Assembly (NCBI RefSeq): GCF_000455485.1
Contig: NZ_CBQR020000025.1
Coordinates: forward strand, 1-64,000
DNA length: 64,000 bases
Source of the DNA: Gorillibacterium massiliense
GTDB taxonomy: Bacteria; Bacillota; Bacilli; Paenibacillales; NBRC-103111
Reading direction: 5' to 3'
A program made the translations under genes and the position numbers. The notes below the pieces were generated by a model. That model saw only the letters and a program-made list of their open reading frames with translations. It had not been told where the DNA came from and made no database searches. Below, piece by piece: positions 52,511-61,282 of the stretch. The first letter of the stretch is position 1, and the number at the start of each line of letters is the position of its first letter.

Positions 52511-54412
52511 ATGGATAGAGATCGGAAAGGGATGAGTGGGGTGTCAATCCTCAAAAGAATTGTGAGCAAGTGGTTCTTCCTGTTCACAGTTATTTTGCTG
52601 TTAAAGGGAGCATTGGCTTGGTTTGTCGTGTTTGACAACGGAGCTTCCTACATGACTTTGGTGACGGAGATTCCGTTCTTGTGGATCGTTTTCTGCTTGA
52701 TTGAGTGGTTTGCGCGGAAACGGAAGCTGCTTTACTACAATATCGTAAACTTGCTGTTTACTCTGCTTTATTTTACGGTACTTATGTATTACAAATACTA
52801 CGGCATCATCGTTACCTATCATGCCTTAAGCCAAGCCGATAAAGTAACGAAGGTAGGAGAAAGCACCTATTCACTCCTTGACCCCTACTATTTGCTTATC
52901 TTTGTCGATATCATCATCTTCGCTGCCATACTGGTTTGGGCGCGGATTAAAAAAGATCACCGTCTTCTGCAGGTTAAGCCGCTGCGCAAATCTGTTGTTA
53001 CATTCCTGTTTGTCCTTTCCATCGTTCTTTGCTTGTTCAACGTGCTGCCGAACCGTGCCAGCATGAACGAGAATAAGAAAGCCGAAGAGATGGGGATTCT
53101 GAATTATGAAGCCTACACCATCTTCAGCGACAGCAAAGGCGATGATCCGGTCGTAGAAATGAAGGATATCACCCAGGACGCCATCAATAATCTGAAGGGT
53201 GTTCAAAAGGTTGAGAATCCGAAGTATTTCGGCGCGGCAAAAGGGAAGAATGTCATCATTATTCAGATGGAATCGATGCAGAACTTCCTGATTGGCTTGA
53301 CCGTTAATGGCCAAGTCATCACTCCGAATATGAATAAACTGGCGGCCGAGAACTTCCATTATAACCGTTTCTACACGATGGTCGGCCAAGGCACCACTTC
53401 CGATGCGGAATATGTGGTGAACACATCACTGTATGTTCCGAAGCACGAAGCTGCAACGGATCACACCGTGGAAAAGGCACTGCCCAGCTTGCCCAAGCTG
53501 ATGAGTGCAAACGGTTATACTACGGCCACTTTCCATACCAATGCTGTTGAGTTCTGGAACCGATCCGAGTTGTATACAGCCGTCGGTTGGGATAAATTCT
53601 ATGACCAAACTTTCTTCGGTGATGAAGATCATATTGCTTTCGGTGCGTCTGACGAAGTGCTGTATACCAAGACTCTTCCAGAATTGGTGAAAATGGATCA
53701 AGAGGATCGTCCATTCTACGCTCAAGTCATTTCCATGAGCTCTCACCACCCGTTCCATATCCCGGACAGCAAAGTCCGGATTGAGCTGCCGAAGGAGTTT
53801 GACAACACGCTGGTCGGCAATTATATCAAAGCGCAGAACTATTCGGATTATGCCTTGGGAAAATTCATCGACGATTTGAAATCCTCCGGTCTTTGGGATG
53901 ACAGCATCGTATTGCTTTACGGCGATCATCAAGGCTTGCCGCTCTACTCCTTAGACAAAAACGAAAAACAATTGATGGATGAGATGCTGGGACACGAATA
54001 CGGCTACACGGATATGTTCAACATTCCGCTGGTGCTGCACATACCTGGGGTTACTTATCCAGCGGAGCTTGAGCAAACGGGCGGGCAAATCGATATTCTC
54101 CCGACGGTTGCAAACCTGGTCGGCGCATCCCTGGACAATCAAATTCATTTCGGCGAAGACCTGCTGAATCAAAGCACCAACCTGCTGCCGATGCGTCACT
54201 TCCTGCCATCTGGATCCTTCCTGTCGGATACGGAATTGTTCTTGCCGGGAATCGACTTTTCTGACGGCTCCCACTATCCGCTGCATGCATCCTCATCTGA
54301 TACCGGTACCCTGAACCCGGCCAACGAGGATGAGTACAACCGGATGCTGAAGTTGTTGAACCTGTCGGACAGCTATGTCAAGCAGCTTCCTGATAAAACC
54401 ACATCTAAATAA
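52511..54412 (+). CDS. ltaS: Lipoteichoic-acid-synthase-family phosphoglycerol transferase
   Basis: 633 residues: five membrane helices within the first 180 residues, a linker, then an extracellular sulfatase-fold domain. The metal ligand is E254 (IIQMESMQNFL), the nucleophile T296 (GQGTTSDAEYV), and DHQGLPLY holds further ligands. It should transfer glycerophosphate from phosphatidylglycerol. Bacillus species have several paralogues (LtaS, YfnI, YqgS, YvgJ) and which one this is cannot be told. ATG 52511 has GGAGAGAAGG upstream; GTG 52541 is a good alternative. Monocistronic. Confidence 0.87.
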   Translation: MDRDRKGMSGVSILKRIVSKWFFLFTVILLLKGALAWFVVFDNGASYMTLVTEIPFLWIVFCLIEWFARKRKLLYYNIVNLLFTLLYFTVLMYYKYYGIIVTYHALSQADKVTKVGESTYSLLDPYYLLIFVDIIIFAAILVWARIKKDHRLLQVKPLRKSVVTFLFVLSIVLCLFNVLPNRASMNENKKAEEMGILNYEAYTIFSDSKGDDPVVEMKDITQDAINNLKGVQKVENPKYFGAAKGKNVIIIQMESMQNFLIGLTVNGQVITPNMNKLAAENFHYNRFYTMVGQGTTSDAEYVVNTSLYVPKHEAATDHTVEKALPSLPKLMSANGYTTATFHTNAVEFWNRSELYTAVGWDKFYDQTFFGDEDHIAFGASDEVLYTKTLPELVKMDQEDRPFYAQVISMSSHHPFHIPDSKVRIELPKEFDNTLVGNYIKAQNYSDYALGKFIDDLKSSGLWDDSIVLLYGDHQGLPLYSLDKNEKQLMDEMLGHEYGYTDMFNIPLVLHIPGVTYPAELEQTGGQIDILPTVANLVGASLDNQIHFGEDLLNQSTNLLPMRHFLPSGSFLSDTELFLPGIDFSDGSHYPLHASSSDTGTLNPANEDEYNRMLKLLNLSDSYVKQLPDKTTSK

Positions 54413-54426
54413 CCCTAAAAGACCAA

Positions 54427-54466
54427 AAGAGCCGGCACCCTTCAACCAGGGAGCCGGCTCTTTTTA
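54427..54466. terminator. Bidirectional terminator between the ltaS-like and arsR-like genes
   Basis: AAAGAGCCGGCACCCT pairs with AGGGAGCCGGCTCTTT, with A and T tracts outside. Confidence 0.85.
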
Positions 54467-54832
54467 CTCGTGCCCAATATGCTGTAGCGTTTGCAGGAAA
54501 ATTTGCTCGATATGGGCGTCATCCAGGGAATAATATACGGTCTTCCCTTGTTTGCGCCTTTTGACGATCCGCATGTTGCGCAAAAACCGCAATTGATGGG
54601 AAACTGCGGACTGTCCCATATCCAAGAGTACCGTAATATCATGAACACACAGCTCATTGCGCAGCAAGACATCGACGATGCGGATCCGTGTAGGATCGCT
54701 GAAAGCCTTGAACCAGTCCGCCATTTGTTCTGCTGCTTTATCTGCGATCATGCCGGATTTGATTAAGCTTAAATTCGCTTCTGAGCCGGAACAAGTGGAA
54801 TCGCACTCTTCTGTAGCCTGAATCGGCCGCAT
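54464..54832 (-). CDS. ArsR family metal sensor (CzrA/CadC-like)
   Basis: 122 residues with the winged helix of ArsR/SmtB proteins (LCVHDITVLLDMGQSAVSHQ). Two metal-site signatures are visible. In helix 5, D105-x-H107-x10-H118-x2-H121 is the CzrA/SmtB zinc site. C10 and C14 at the N-terminus plus C62 in ELCVHD recall the CadC alpha-3N cadmium site. It is divergent from the P-type ATPase gene and should release the operator on binding zinc or cadmium. I start at ATG 54832, eight bases after GGCGG. Confidence 0.85.
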   Translation of the reverse strand: MRPIQATEECDSTCSGSEANLSLIKSGMIADKAAEQMADWFKAFSDPTRIRIVDVLLRNELCVHDITVLLDMGQSAVSHQLRFLRNMRIVKRRKQGKTVYYSLDDAHIEQIFLQTLQHIGHE

Positions 54833-54911
54833 ATTCATCACCGCCTGAATTAAGAAACTACTTCCATTATACCCAAACTGCTCAAAAAGCGGAATGTTTC
54901 GCTTCCAATGA

Positions 54912-54941
54912 TTGACGAAAGGGCGAGCTGTTGAATATAAT
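54912..54941 (+). promoter_or_regulatory. Promoter of the P-type ATPase gene
   Basis: TTGACG, 18 bases, TATAAT. Confidence 0.75.
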
Positions 54942-54955
54942 GGAGTTGTAAGAAC

Positions 54956-54975
54956 ATATGAGTAACTGTTCATAT
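54956..54975 (+). promoter_or_regulatory. ArsR/CzrA-type operator
   Basis: ATATGAGTAACTGTTCATAT, an interrupted palindrome of the ATATGA-N8-TCATAT type bound by SmtB/CzrA regulators, placed just downstream of the -10 element. Confidence 0.8.
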
Positions 54976-55006
54976 ATTGAATTGAATCATCGCGAGGTGA
55001 AGGTTT

Positions 55007-57229
55007 ATGAGCGTTCCCCAATCCGTAAAAAAAGAATATCTCCTCGAAGGGCTCGATTGCGCCAATTGCGCTATGAAGATTGAGCAAGGAGTAAAAAAGA
55101 TTCCCGGTGTTTCCGAATGTTCGGTCAACTTCATGACGAAAACATTAATGGTGAAAACGGAGGATCCAACGGCGGATGCCGTCTTTTCGGAAGCGAAGAA
55201 AAAAGTGAAGGCATTGGAATCCCATATTCGCGTGGAAGAGATCATTCCGCGAGGTGCGAGAAGCAGCCACTCTGAACCGGGGGAAGCGGGTAGCCATCAT
55301 TCGGATCACCACGAGCACGAGCACTCCCAAGAGCATGACCATGGGCAACAAGGACACAGCCACGAACATGGAGGCGAGGGTGGAGGGCTTCGGGTTAATC
55401 TGATCCGGTTGGTTGCCTCTACAGGACTTACGGCTGCCGCTATGTTTGCAGGATTTTCTCTATGGATAGAGCTGGGGATTTTCGTGATAGCCTACCTGTT
55501 TGCAGGCGGAGACATTTTGCTCCGGGCAGCAAAAAATATAAGGCATGGCCAAATTTTTGACGAGAATTTCCTCATGGTCGTCGCAACCGTAGGCGCTTTG
55601 GCCGTAGGCCAGTATCCGGAAGCGGTAGCCGTAATGTTGTTTTATCAAGTCGGCGAGATGTTCCAGGATATGGCGGTAAACCGTTCCCGGCGTTCGATCA
55701 AATCTCTTCTCAATATACGGCCGGATTACGCTAACTTGAAAATCGGCGACGAAACGAAAAAGGTATCGCCGGAAGCTGTACAAGTGGGGGACGTCATTCT
55801 TGTGAAGCCTGGGGAGAAGGTGCCGCTGGATGGCATCGTTTTGAGCGGATCTTCGCAGGTGGATACGTCCGCCTTGACCGGCGAGTCGATGCCCCGAGAA
55901 GTGGAGGCAGGAGGAGAAGTGCTTGGCGGCTTTGTAAATAAAAACGGGCTGTTGACGGTGCAAGTGTCGAAACCCTTTGGTGAATCGACCGTCGCCAAGA
56001 TTCTCGATCTAGTGCAAAACGCCAGCAGCAAAAAAGCGCAAACCGAAAATTTCATCACCCGATTCGCTCGCTATTATACGCCTTCCGTCGTCATCGCTGC
56101 TGTTCTTTTGGCCGTCATCCCGCCTCTCGTCGTACCGGATGCTGCCTTTTCCGATTGGGTATACCGGGCGCTAACTTTTCTGGTTATTTCTTGCCCATGC
56201 GCATTGGTGATCTCCATACCTTTAGGTTTTTTCGGAGGCATTGGCGCCGCATCGAGAGCCGGGATCCTGGTAAAAGGCAGTAACTATTTGGAAGCCTTGA
56301 ACGATGTCAAATATGTCGTATTCGATAAAACGGGCACCTTGACCAAGGGAACGTTTCGGGTGACCGCCGTTCACCCGGCAAGTGATTTCACAAGAGAAGA
56401 TTTGATGCGATACGCTGCCCATGCTGAGTTTCACTCCAGCCATCCGATCGCCGAATCCATTCGCGCAGCGTATAACGGGGAGTGGAAAGTCGGAGACTTG
56501 ACCGATTACGATGAACAATTCGGTTACGGCATTCAGGTTTCATTCGAAGGGAAAAAGGTGCTGGCAGGCAACAGCCGTTTGATGCAGCGGGAGGGAATCC
56601 ACTGTGTTGAGTCAGAAGCGGTAGGAACCGTTGTCTACCTTGCCGTCGATGGCACCTTCGCCGGATCGATTGATATCTCAGATGAAATCAAGGAAGACTC
56701 AGTGGAAGCGATCCGTAAGCTGAAAAGGTTGGGAATCAAGAAAACCATCATGCTTACTGGAGATGCTGCAAAAGTCGGGAACGCAGTAGGCGCTGAGCTT
56801 GGAATGGATGAGGTTCATGCGGAACTGCTTCCGGAGGGGAAAGTGGAGCGGATTGAAGAATGGGATCGAAAAAAATCCCGGAAGGAAAAAATCGCTTTTG
56901 TCGGTGACGGGATTAACGATACCCCGGTGCTTGCCCGGGCGGATATCGGCATAGCAATGGGTGGCCTCGGCTCAGACGCCGCAATCGAGGCGGCAGATAT
57001 TGTCATCATGACCGATGAGCCGTCACGTTTGCCTACAGCAATTCAAATTGCCAAAAGAACACGGCGGATTGTCTGGCAAAATATTATCTTTGCTCTCGGC
57101 GTCAAAGGATTTTTCTTGCTCCTTTCGGCTCTTGGCTTTGCGACCATGTGGGAGGCTGTTTTCTCTGACGTAGGCGTCACCGTTTTGGCGGTTTTGAATG
57201 CCATGCGTATATTGCGCAGGAATGAGTAG
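55007..57229 (+). CDS. cadA: Zinc/cadmium-exporting P1B-type ATPase (CadA/ZntA)
   Basis: 740 residues. N-terminal heavy-metal domain with C18-x2-C21 (GLDCANCAMKIEQ), a histidine-rich linker (97-121), eight expected membrane helices, the TGES actuator motif (LTGESMPREV), CPC in helix 6 (ISCPCALVIS), phosphorylation site DKTGT and hinge GDGINDTP. The CPC motif with the ArsR divergon indicates Zn2+/Cd2+/Pb2+ efflux rather than copper (no second HMA). ATG 55007 follows CGCGAGGTGAAGG. Confidence 0.92.
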   Translation: MSVPQSVKKEYLLEGLDCANCAMKIEQGVKKIPGVSECSVNFMTKTLMVKTEDPTADAVFSEAKKKVKALESHIRVEEIIPRGARSSHSEPGEAGSHHSDHHEHEHSQEHDHGQQGHSHEHGGEGGGLRVNLIRLVASTGLTAAAMFAGFSLWIELGIFVIAYLFAGGDILLRAAKNIRHGQIFDENFLMVVATVGALAVGQYPEAVAVMLFYQVGEMFQDMAVNRSRRSIKSLLNIRPDYANLKIGDETKKVSPEAVQVGDVILVKPGEKVPLDGIVLSGSSQVDTSALTGESMPREVEAGGEVLGGFVNKNGLLTVQVSKPFGESTVAKILDLVQNASSKKAQTENFITRFARYYTPSVVIAAVLLAVIPPLVVPDAAFSDWVYRALTFLVISCPCALVISIPLGFFGGIGAASRAGILVKGSNYLEALNDVKYVVFDKTGTLTKGTFRVTAVHPASDFTREDLMRYAAHAEFHSSHPIAESIRAAYNGEWKVGDLTDYDEQFGYGIQVSFEGKKVLAGNSRLMQREGIHCVESEAVGTVVYLAVDGTFAGSIDISDEIKEDSVEAIRKLKRLGIKKTIMLTGDAAKVGNAVGAELGMDEVHAELLPEGKVERIEEWDRKKSRKEKIAFVGDGINDTPVLARADIGIAMGGLGSDAAIEAADIVIMTDEPSRLPTAIQIAKRTRRIVWQNIIFALGVKGFFLLLSALGFATMWEAVFSDVGVTVLAVLNAMRILRRNE

Positions 57230-57250
57230 GGTGATAGACTAATATCATAT

Positions 57251-57291
57251 AAATGTCCAGTCTTTTGCGGATTGGACATTTTTTGTTTCTG
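57251..57291 (+). terminator. Terminator after cadA
   Basis: AATGTCCA-GTC, loop, GAT-TGGACATT, then TTTTTG. Confidence 0.82.
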
Positions 57292-57324
57292 TTTTCCTAC
57301 TCTCGAATCTCGGAGGCCGGTCGT

Positions 57325-58242
57325 GTGAAGACGTTTCTGCAGTTGAACACTATTTTTCTCAGTATGGTCATGGAGGCCATCCCATTTGTTTTGGTTGGCG
57401 TAGTGATCGCCGGCGTCATCCAAATGTTTATTACGGAGCGATGGATCGCCCGCATTATGCCTAAAAACCGTGTCGCCGCGACGGTGTTGGGCTGCAGCGT
57501 TGGTGTCTTATTCCCCTCTTGCGAGTGCGGCATTGTTCCGATTACCCGCAGGCTGCTGAACAAGGGAGTTCCCCTACACGCAGGGATCGCCTTTATGCTT
57601 ACAGGTCCGATCATTAATCCCATCGTCCTTTTTGCTACGTATATCGCTTTCGGCAACGATTGGCGGATGGTCGGCATTCGCTCATTCATGTCCATCGGCG
57701 TCGCCTTTTGTACGGCGTTGGTGCTGAGTTTTGTTTATCCCGAGCCACCCTTTCGGGTTCAGGAGAGTACGGCCCGGTTGGAAGCTGCTGCAACAGCGGA
57801 GACGATGCCTCAACCGCAACTCAGACGCTCTGTTGCATCTCAAATCAGCGGTGTCTTAAGCCATGCTGTAGAGGAGTTCTTTTCTGTAGGGAAATATCTG
57901 GTTATAGGTGCTTTCATAGCTGCATCCATGCAGACATTCATTCCAACCGCTACTTTACTGAAGCTGGGCGGAAGCCCGCTCACTGCTTCGCTGGTCATGA
58001 TTGTGCTTGCTTTTACCATGTCCCTGTGCTCGGAGGCTGACGCGTTTATCGCTTCTTCCTTCCGCAGCACGTTCACAACTGGGGCGCTGTCGGCTTTTCT
58101 CGTCTTTGGTCCGATGATCGATATTAAAAATACATTGATGCTACTGGGGACATTCCGCGGCAAGTTCGTTGCCTTGCTCATCGCGCTGGTTACCATCTTC
58201 ACGCTGCTCGGAGCTTCCATTGTCGGGAGGTTGTTCGGATGA
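57325..58242 (+). CDS. ycgR: YcgR-type permease (DUF318/ArsP family)
   Basis: 305 residues, about eight helices, with the family hallmarks FPSCECGIVPITRRLLNKGV, GPIINPIVLFATYIAFG and SLCSEADAFIASSF. In B. subtilis ycgR pairs with ycgQ, as here. The conserved cysteines in SCECG suggest metal handling, but the substrate is not established. I start at GTG 57325, eight bases after CGGAGG; the open frame runs back to an ATG at 57253, but that lies inside the cadA terminator. The stop overlaps ycgQ. Confidence 0.83.
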   Translation: MKTFLQLNTIFLSMVMEAIPFVLVGVVIAGVIQMFITERWIARIMPKNRVAATVLGCSVGVLFPSCECGIVPITRRLLNKGVPLHAGIAFMLTGPIINPIVLFATYIAFGNDWRMVGIRSFMSIGVAFCTALVLSFVYPEPPFRVQESTARLEAAATAETMPQPQLRRSVASQISGVLSHAVEEFFSVGKYLVIGAFIAASMQTFIPTATLLKLGGSPLTASLVMIVLAFTMSLCSEADAFIASSFRSTFTTGALSAFLVFGPMIDIKNTLMLLGTFRGKFVALLIALVTIFTLLGASIVGRLFG

Positions 58243-59204
58243 TCCGCTTCATGATTTTGACGGGCTATGTGCTGCTGTTTTCCTATTTGCAGACAAGCGG
58301 TAATTTGAATAAGTACATCAACACTAAATACTCGTATTTGACGGTCATCGCCATCGTGTTCTTATCCATTCTTTGCTTGGTGGAATTCATGAAAGCATAC
58401 CGCAAGGAAGTGGCGCTGGAAAAAGCGAAAAAAATGCGGCAGGAGATGAGCCTCGCCCATGAGCATGATCACAAACATTCGCACGAGCATGGCCACGAAC
58501 ACCACCATGACCATGACCACCATGGGCATTCCCATGATCACGCCGGTCACGAAGATCATGACCATTTTGGTCATGACCACTCCCATGGCAATGAAAAGCG
58601 CTGGCAACGAGTGATCGTATACGTGATCCTGCTGGTACCCGTTGCGACCGGGCTTTTCTTTCCGGTGCAAACCCTCGATTCCAGCTTTGTCAAAGCCAAG
58701 GGCTTTTCATTTCCGACGTTTGTCGGTACGGAGGATCCCGGAAACCATCAGTTTCTCAAGCCGGATACCAGTGTTTTTTACGGAAAAGAGAATTATTCCA
58801 AGGTTCAAAAAAAGGAGCTGGCGGAGTTTATCGACCGGGATAATATCCAATTGAATGACAAGGATTATTTAAAAGGGATGGAAGTCATCTATAACTTCCC
58901 TGGAGAATTCATGGACAAGACTATCGGATTCGACGGCTTTGCATACAAGGGCGAGCAGGTGGACGGAAACCATTATTTTATTTTCCGCTTCGGATTTATC
59001 CATTGTGTTGCAGACTCGGGTGTCTTCGGCATGCTTGTGGATTTCCCGGCCAATCTCAACCTGGAAAACGATCAATGGATTCACGTCTCCGGCAAGCTGA
59101 CCTGGGAGATGTATCAGCCTTTCAAGCAGACGATTCCTGTGCTCGAAGTGAAAGATTGGAACCGGATTGAGACACCGGAAGACCCCTACGTTGACCGCCA
59201 GTAA
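58239..59204 (+). CDS. ycgQ: YcgQ-type (TIGR03943) membrane protein with very His-rich loop
   Basis: 321 residues: two N-terminal helices, a soluble stretch with 22 histidines between residues 74 and 116 (HEHDHKHSHEHGHEHHHDHD and onward), one more helix (about 125-142), then an extracytoplasmic domain with DNIQLNDKDYLKGMEVIYNF, a beta-rich region of the TIGR03943 family. ATG 58239 overlaps the ycgR stop (ATGA), so the two should form one complex. The His loop is a likely zinc chelator. Confidence 0.85.
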   Translation: MIRFMILTGYVLLFSYLQTSGNLNKYINTKYSYLTVIAIVFLSILCLVEFMKAYRKEVALEKAKKMRQEMSLAHEHDHKHSHEHGHEHHHDHDHHGHSHDHAGHEDHDHFGHDHSHGNEKRWQRVIVYVILLVPVATGLFFPVQTLDSSFVKAKGFSFPTFVGTEDPGNHQFLKPDTSVFYGKENYSKVQKKELAEFIDRDNIQLNDKDYLKGMEVIYNFPGEFMDKTIGFDGFAYKGEQVDGNHYFIFRFGFIHCVADSGVFGMLVDFPANLNLENDQWIHVSGKLTWEMYQPFKQTIPVLEVKDWNRIETPEDPYVDRQ

Positions 59205-59317
59205 CGACAAAAATGGATCAATCGTTCCACAATAGCTAAAAAATGTTAAGGCATAATTTGCTAAAATGGATTACAATACCAGTATGACATTTGACCGAGG
59301 GGAAATAGGAGCGATTA

Positions 59318-59662
59318 TTGCACATGGCTGAACTGTCAAAATGGCTGGAAAATGTAGACTTTTCAAAACCTTTTAGCGGAAAGGATGCTGAGTGGATTCA
59401 CAAGGAATTGAAATCAACGCTGCCTGCTGATTATCTCGAACTAATTTCAAGCCTGATAACGAAAGACGAAGGAGCCCGGCAGGGTTGCCTTGCCTTATGG
59501 TTGTGCAACATGCTGTCAAGTCATTTTGAAGACCTGATCGGAGCTGAATGTGCGCCATGTCTCGTTATATATAACTCGGACGGTCCTATGGATTTGTATT
59601 CCATGGAATCACGAACTGATGGGGTTGCGGTTGTCAGAACACCCCTGATCCAAAATCATTAA
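59318..59662 (+). CDS. Uncharacterised small protein
   Basis: 114 residues, not recognised with certainty. WIHKELKSTLPADYLELISS has the W/I-x-x-L-P-x-x-Y pattern seen near the start of SMI1/KNR4 (SUKH) domains, but the characteristic later tryptophans are absent. Four cysteines are scattered (GCLALWLC, ECAPC) and do not form a clear site. TTG 59318 is six bases after AGGAG; ATG 59324 is also possible. It stands alone between ycgQ and the MarR-type gene. Confidence 0.6.
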   Translation: MHMAELSKWLENVDFSKPFSGKDAEWIHKELKSTLPADYLELISSLITKDEGARQGCLALWLCNMLSSHFEDLIGAECAPCLVIYNSDGPMDLYSMESRTDGVAVVRTPLIQNH

Positions 59663-59672
59663 AGAAGGGGAG

Positions 59673-59713
59673 TTGACAAATCCTCCTCTGTGTATTATTT
59701 TAAATTTAAGATA
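59673..59713 (+). promoter_or_regulatory. Promoter and operator of the MarR-type gene
   Basis: TTGACA (59673) with a candidate -10 TTATTT (59695, spacer 16), overlapped by the imperfect palindrome TATTTTAAATTTAAGATA (59696-59713). The palindrome matches the one before mhqE at 60216. Confidence 0.65.
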
Positions 59714-59749
59714 ATTGATTTTAAAACAGTTGACGAGGAGGTGAAGGAG

Positions 59750-60199
59750 ATGACAGATAATCGGGAACAAGGCGAAGAGCTTTCCTTGCATTTGTTGGTC
59801 GTGCTGTCCAAAGCGTATAAAACCATTATGGACCGGGCAGTCAAGGATATGAAGCGACACGGCTTGTCACCCTCCGAGTTTACCATGCTGGAAGTGTTGT
59901 ATAACAAAGGCAGAATCCCCTTGCAGCAGATCGGAGAAAAGGTTCTGGTAACAAGCGGCAGTGTAACCTACAACATCGACAAGCTGGAGAAGAAGGGTTA
60001 TCTGAAACGAGTCCCTTGCGAAGACGACCGTCGGGTTATTTATGCGGAGATCACCTCTGAAGGTAGAGTTTGGTTTGACCGGGTTTTTCCCCAGCATGCG
60101 GAAGTCATTCATGCATCAATGGGGGCTTTGGCGGATGAGGAGAAGACAGCCTTAATTGAGGGGCTTAAGAAATTGGGCAAGGGAGCCGCGGCTCAATAG
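59750..60199 (+). CDS. mhqR: MarR family repressor, MhqR-like
   Basis: 149 residues, winged helix with KRHGLSPSEFTMLEVLYNKG, ITVTS-type recognition helix region (IGEKVLVTSGSVTYNIDKLE) and the wing CEDDRRVIYAEIT. The only cysteine of note is in the wing (VPCEDDRR), unlike OhrR with its N-terminal reactive cysteine. The next two genes are those of the B. subtilis MhqR regulon. ATG 59750 follows GAGGAGGTGAAGGAG. Confidence 0.83.
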   Translation: MTDNREQGEELSLHLLVVLSKAYKTIMDRAVKDMKRHGLSPSEFTMLEVLYNKGRIPLQQIGEKVLVTSGSVTYNIDKLEKKGYLKRVPCEDDRRVIYAEITSEGRVWFDRVFPQHAEVIHASMGALADEEKTALIEGLKKLGKGAAAQ

Positions 60200-60215
60200 A
60201 TTTTCTTCCGGCCAA

Positions 60216-60233
60216 TATCTTAATATTAAGACA
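60216..60233 (+). promoter_or_regulatory. MhqR-type operator before mhqE-mhqD
   Basis: TATCTTAATATTAAGACA, with a perfect 14-base core TCTTAATATTAAGA (60218-60231). Confidence 0.75.
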
Positions 60234-60331
60234 TTTAAAATAAAGATAGTAGTTAGGCAAGTCATTTTGCGATTTGTTCATTTTTAAAATATGAGGAAAA
60301 CTAAATGAACTTAAAAAAGGAGAGAATTCAA

Positions 60332-61282
60332 ATGACACTGCAAACATCGGGAATCCACCATATTACTGCTTTTGCCCGCAATCCCCAGGAAAATGTAGAC
60401 TTCTATGCCGGCGTCTTAGGCTTACGGCTGGTGAAGAAAACGATAAATTTTGATGCGCCAGAAGTGTATCACCTTTATTTCGGCAATGAAGCCGGGAGTC
60501 CCGGCACCATTATCACCTTCTTCCCATGGCCGGAATCGCGCAAAGGAAGGATCGGCGGCGGCCAAGTGGGAACAACAACGTATGTCGTGCCGGAGGGAGC
60601 TCTTGAGTATTGGGAAAACCGGCTGGAGTCCTTTTCCATTCTTGTCGATAAGAGCGAACGTTTCGGCGAAACCTATCTGCAGTTCCGCGACAATGAAGGG
60701 TTGCAGCTGGAGCTTGTGGCTCGGGCGGAAGGGGCAAACAGCGGCTGGAGCTTCGGCGGCATCCCTCTGGACAAAGCGATAAAAGGCTTTGGCGGCGCGG
60801 TTTTATACAGCGTGAATCCGGAAAAAACGGCCCATGTACTGGAGCATGTGCTTGGGATGAAGAAGACAGAGGAAGACGGGGGTTACCTTCGCTTTTTGAC
60901 GGATGGGGATATCGGCAATCGTATCGACCTCAGGTTGGCCGCTTTGCCATGGGGCGGAGGCGGAGCAGGGACGGTTCATCACATTGCTTGGCGGGCAAAA
61001 GATTTCCAAGAGCACGCACAGTGGCAGTCGTTCGTCTCGGAAGAGGGGTATCAACCCACAACGATTATCGATCGGCAATACTTTAACGCGGTATATTTCC
61101 GGGAACCCGGCGGCATCTTGTTTGAAATCGCCACAGACCCTCCAGGATTCGCAAGAGACGAAGCAGCTGATGCATTGGGAGAGAAATTGATGCTGCCGGC
61201 ATGGTACGAACCCCAGCGTGCGCAAATTGAGGCGAACCTGCTGCCCATTGAGGTGCGGGAAGTGAAGGGGGGACGGTTGTGA
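60332..61282 (+). CDS. mhqE: Ring-cleaving dioxygenase / glyoxalase-fold protein MhqE (MhqA/MhqO family)
   Basis: 316 residues with two VOC (glyoxalase/bleomycin-resistance) modules: GIHHITAFARNPQENVDFYA at the start and TVHHIAWRAKDFQEH in the second half, with metal-ligand His/Glu (GGILFEIATDPPGF). MhqA/E/O proteins protect B. subtilis from hydroquinones and catechols. ATG 60332 is nine bases after AAAAGGAGAG. Its end overlaps mhqD by four bases. Confidence 0.87.
   Translation: MTLQTSGIHHITAFARNPQENVDFYAGVLGLRLVKKTINFDAPEVYHLYFGNEAGSPGTIITFFPWPESRKGRIGGGQVGTTTYVVPEGALEYWENRLESFSILVDKSERFGETYLQFRDNEGLQLELVARAEGANSGWSFGGIPLDKAIKGFGGAVLYSVNPEKTAHVLEHVLGMKKTEEDGGYLRFLTDGDIGNRIDLRLAALPWGGGGAGTVHHIAWRAKDFQEHAQWQSFVSEEGYQPTTIIDRQYFNAVYFREPGGILFEIATDPPGFARDEAADALGEKLMLPAWYEPQRAQIEANLLPIEVREVKGGRL

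Noticed and set aside
57253-57324. Upstream ATG start for ycgR
   Set aside because: It falls inside the cadA terminator hairpin and has no ribosome site; GTG 57325 has GGAGG at the right distance.
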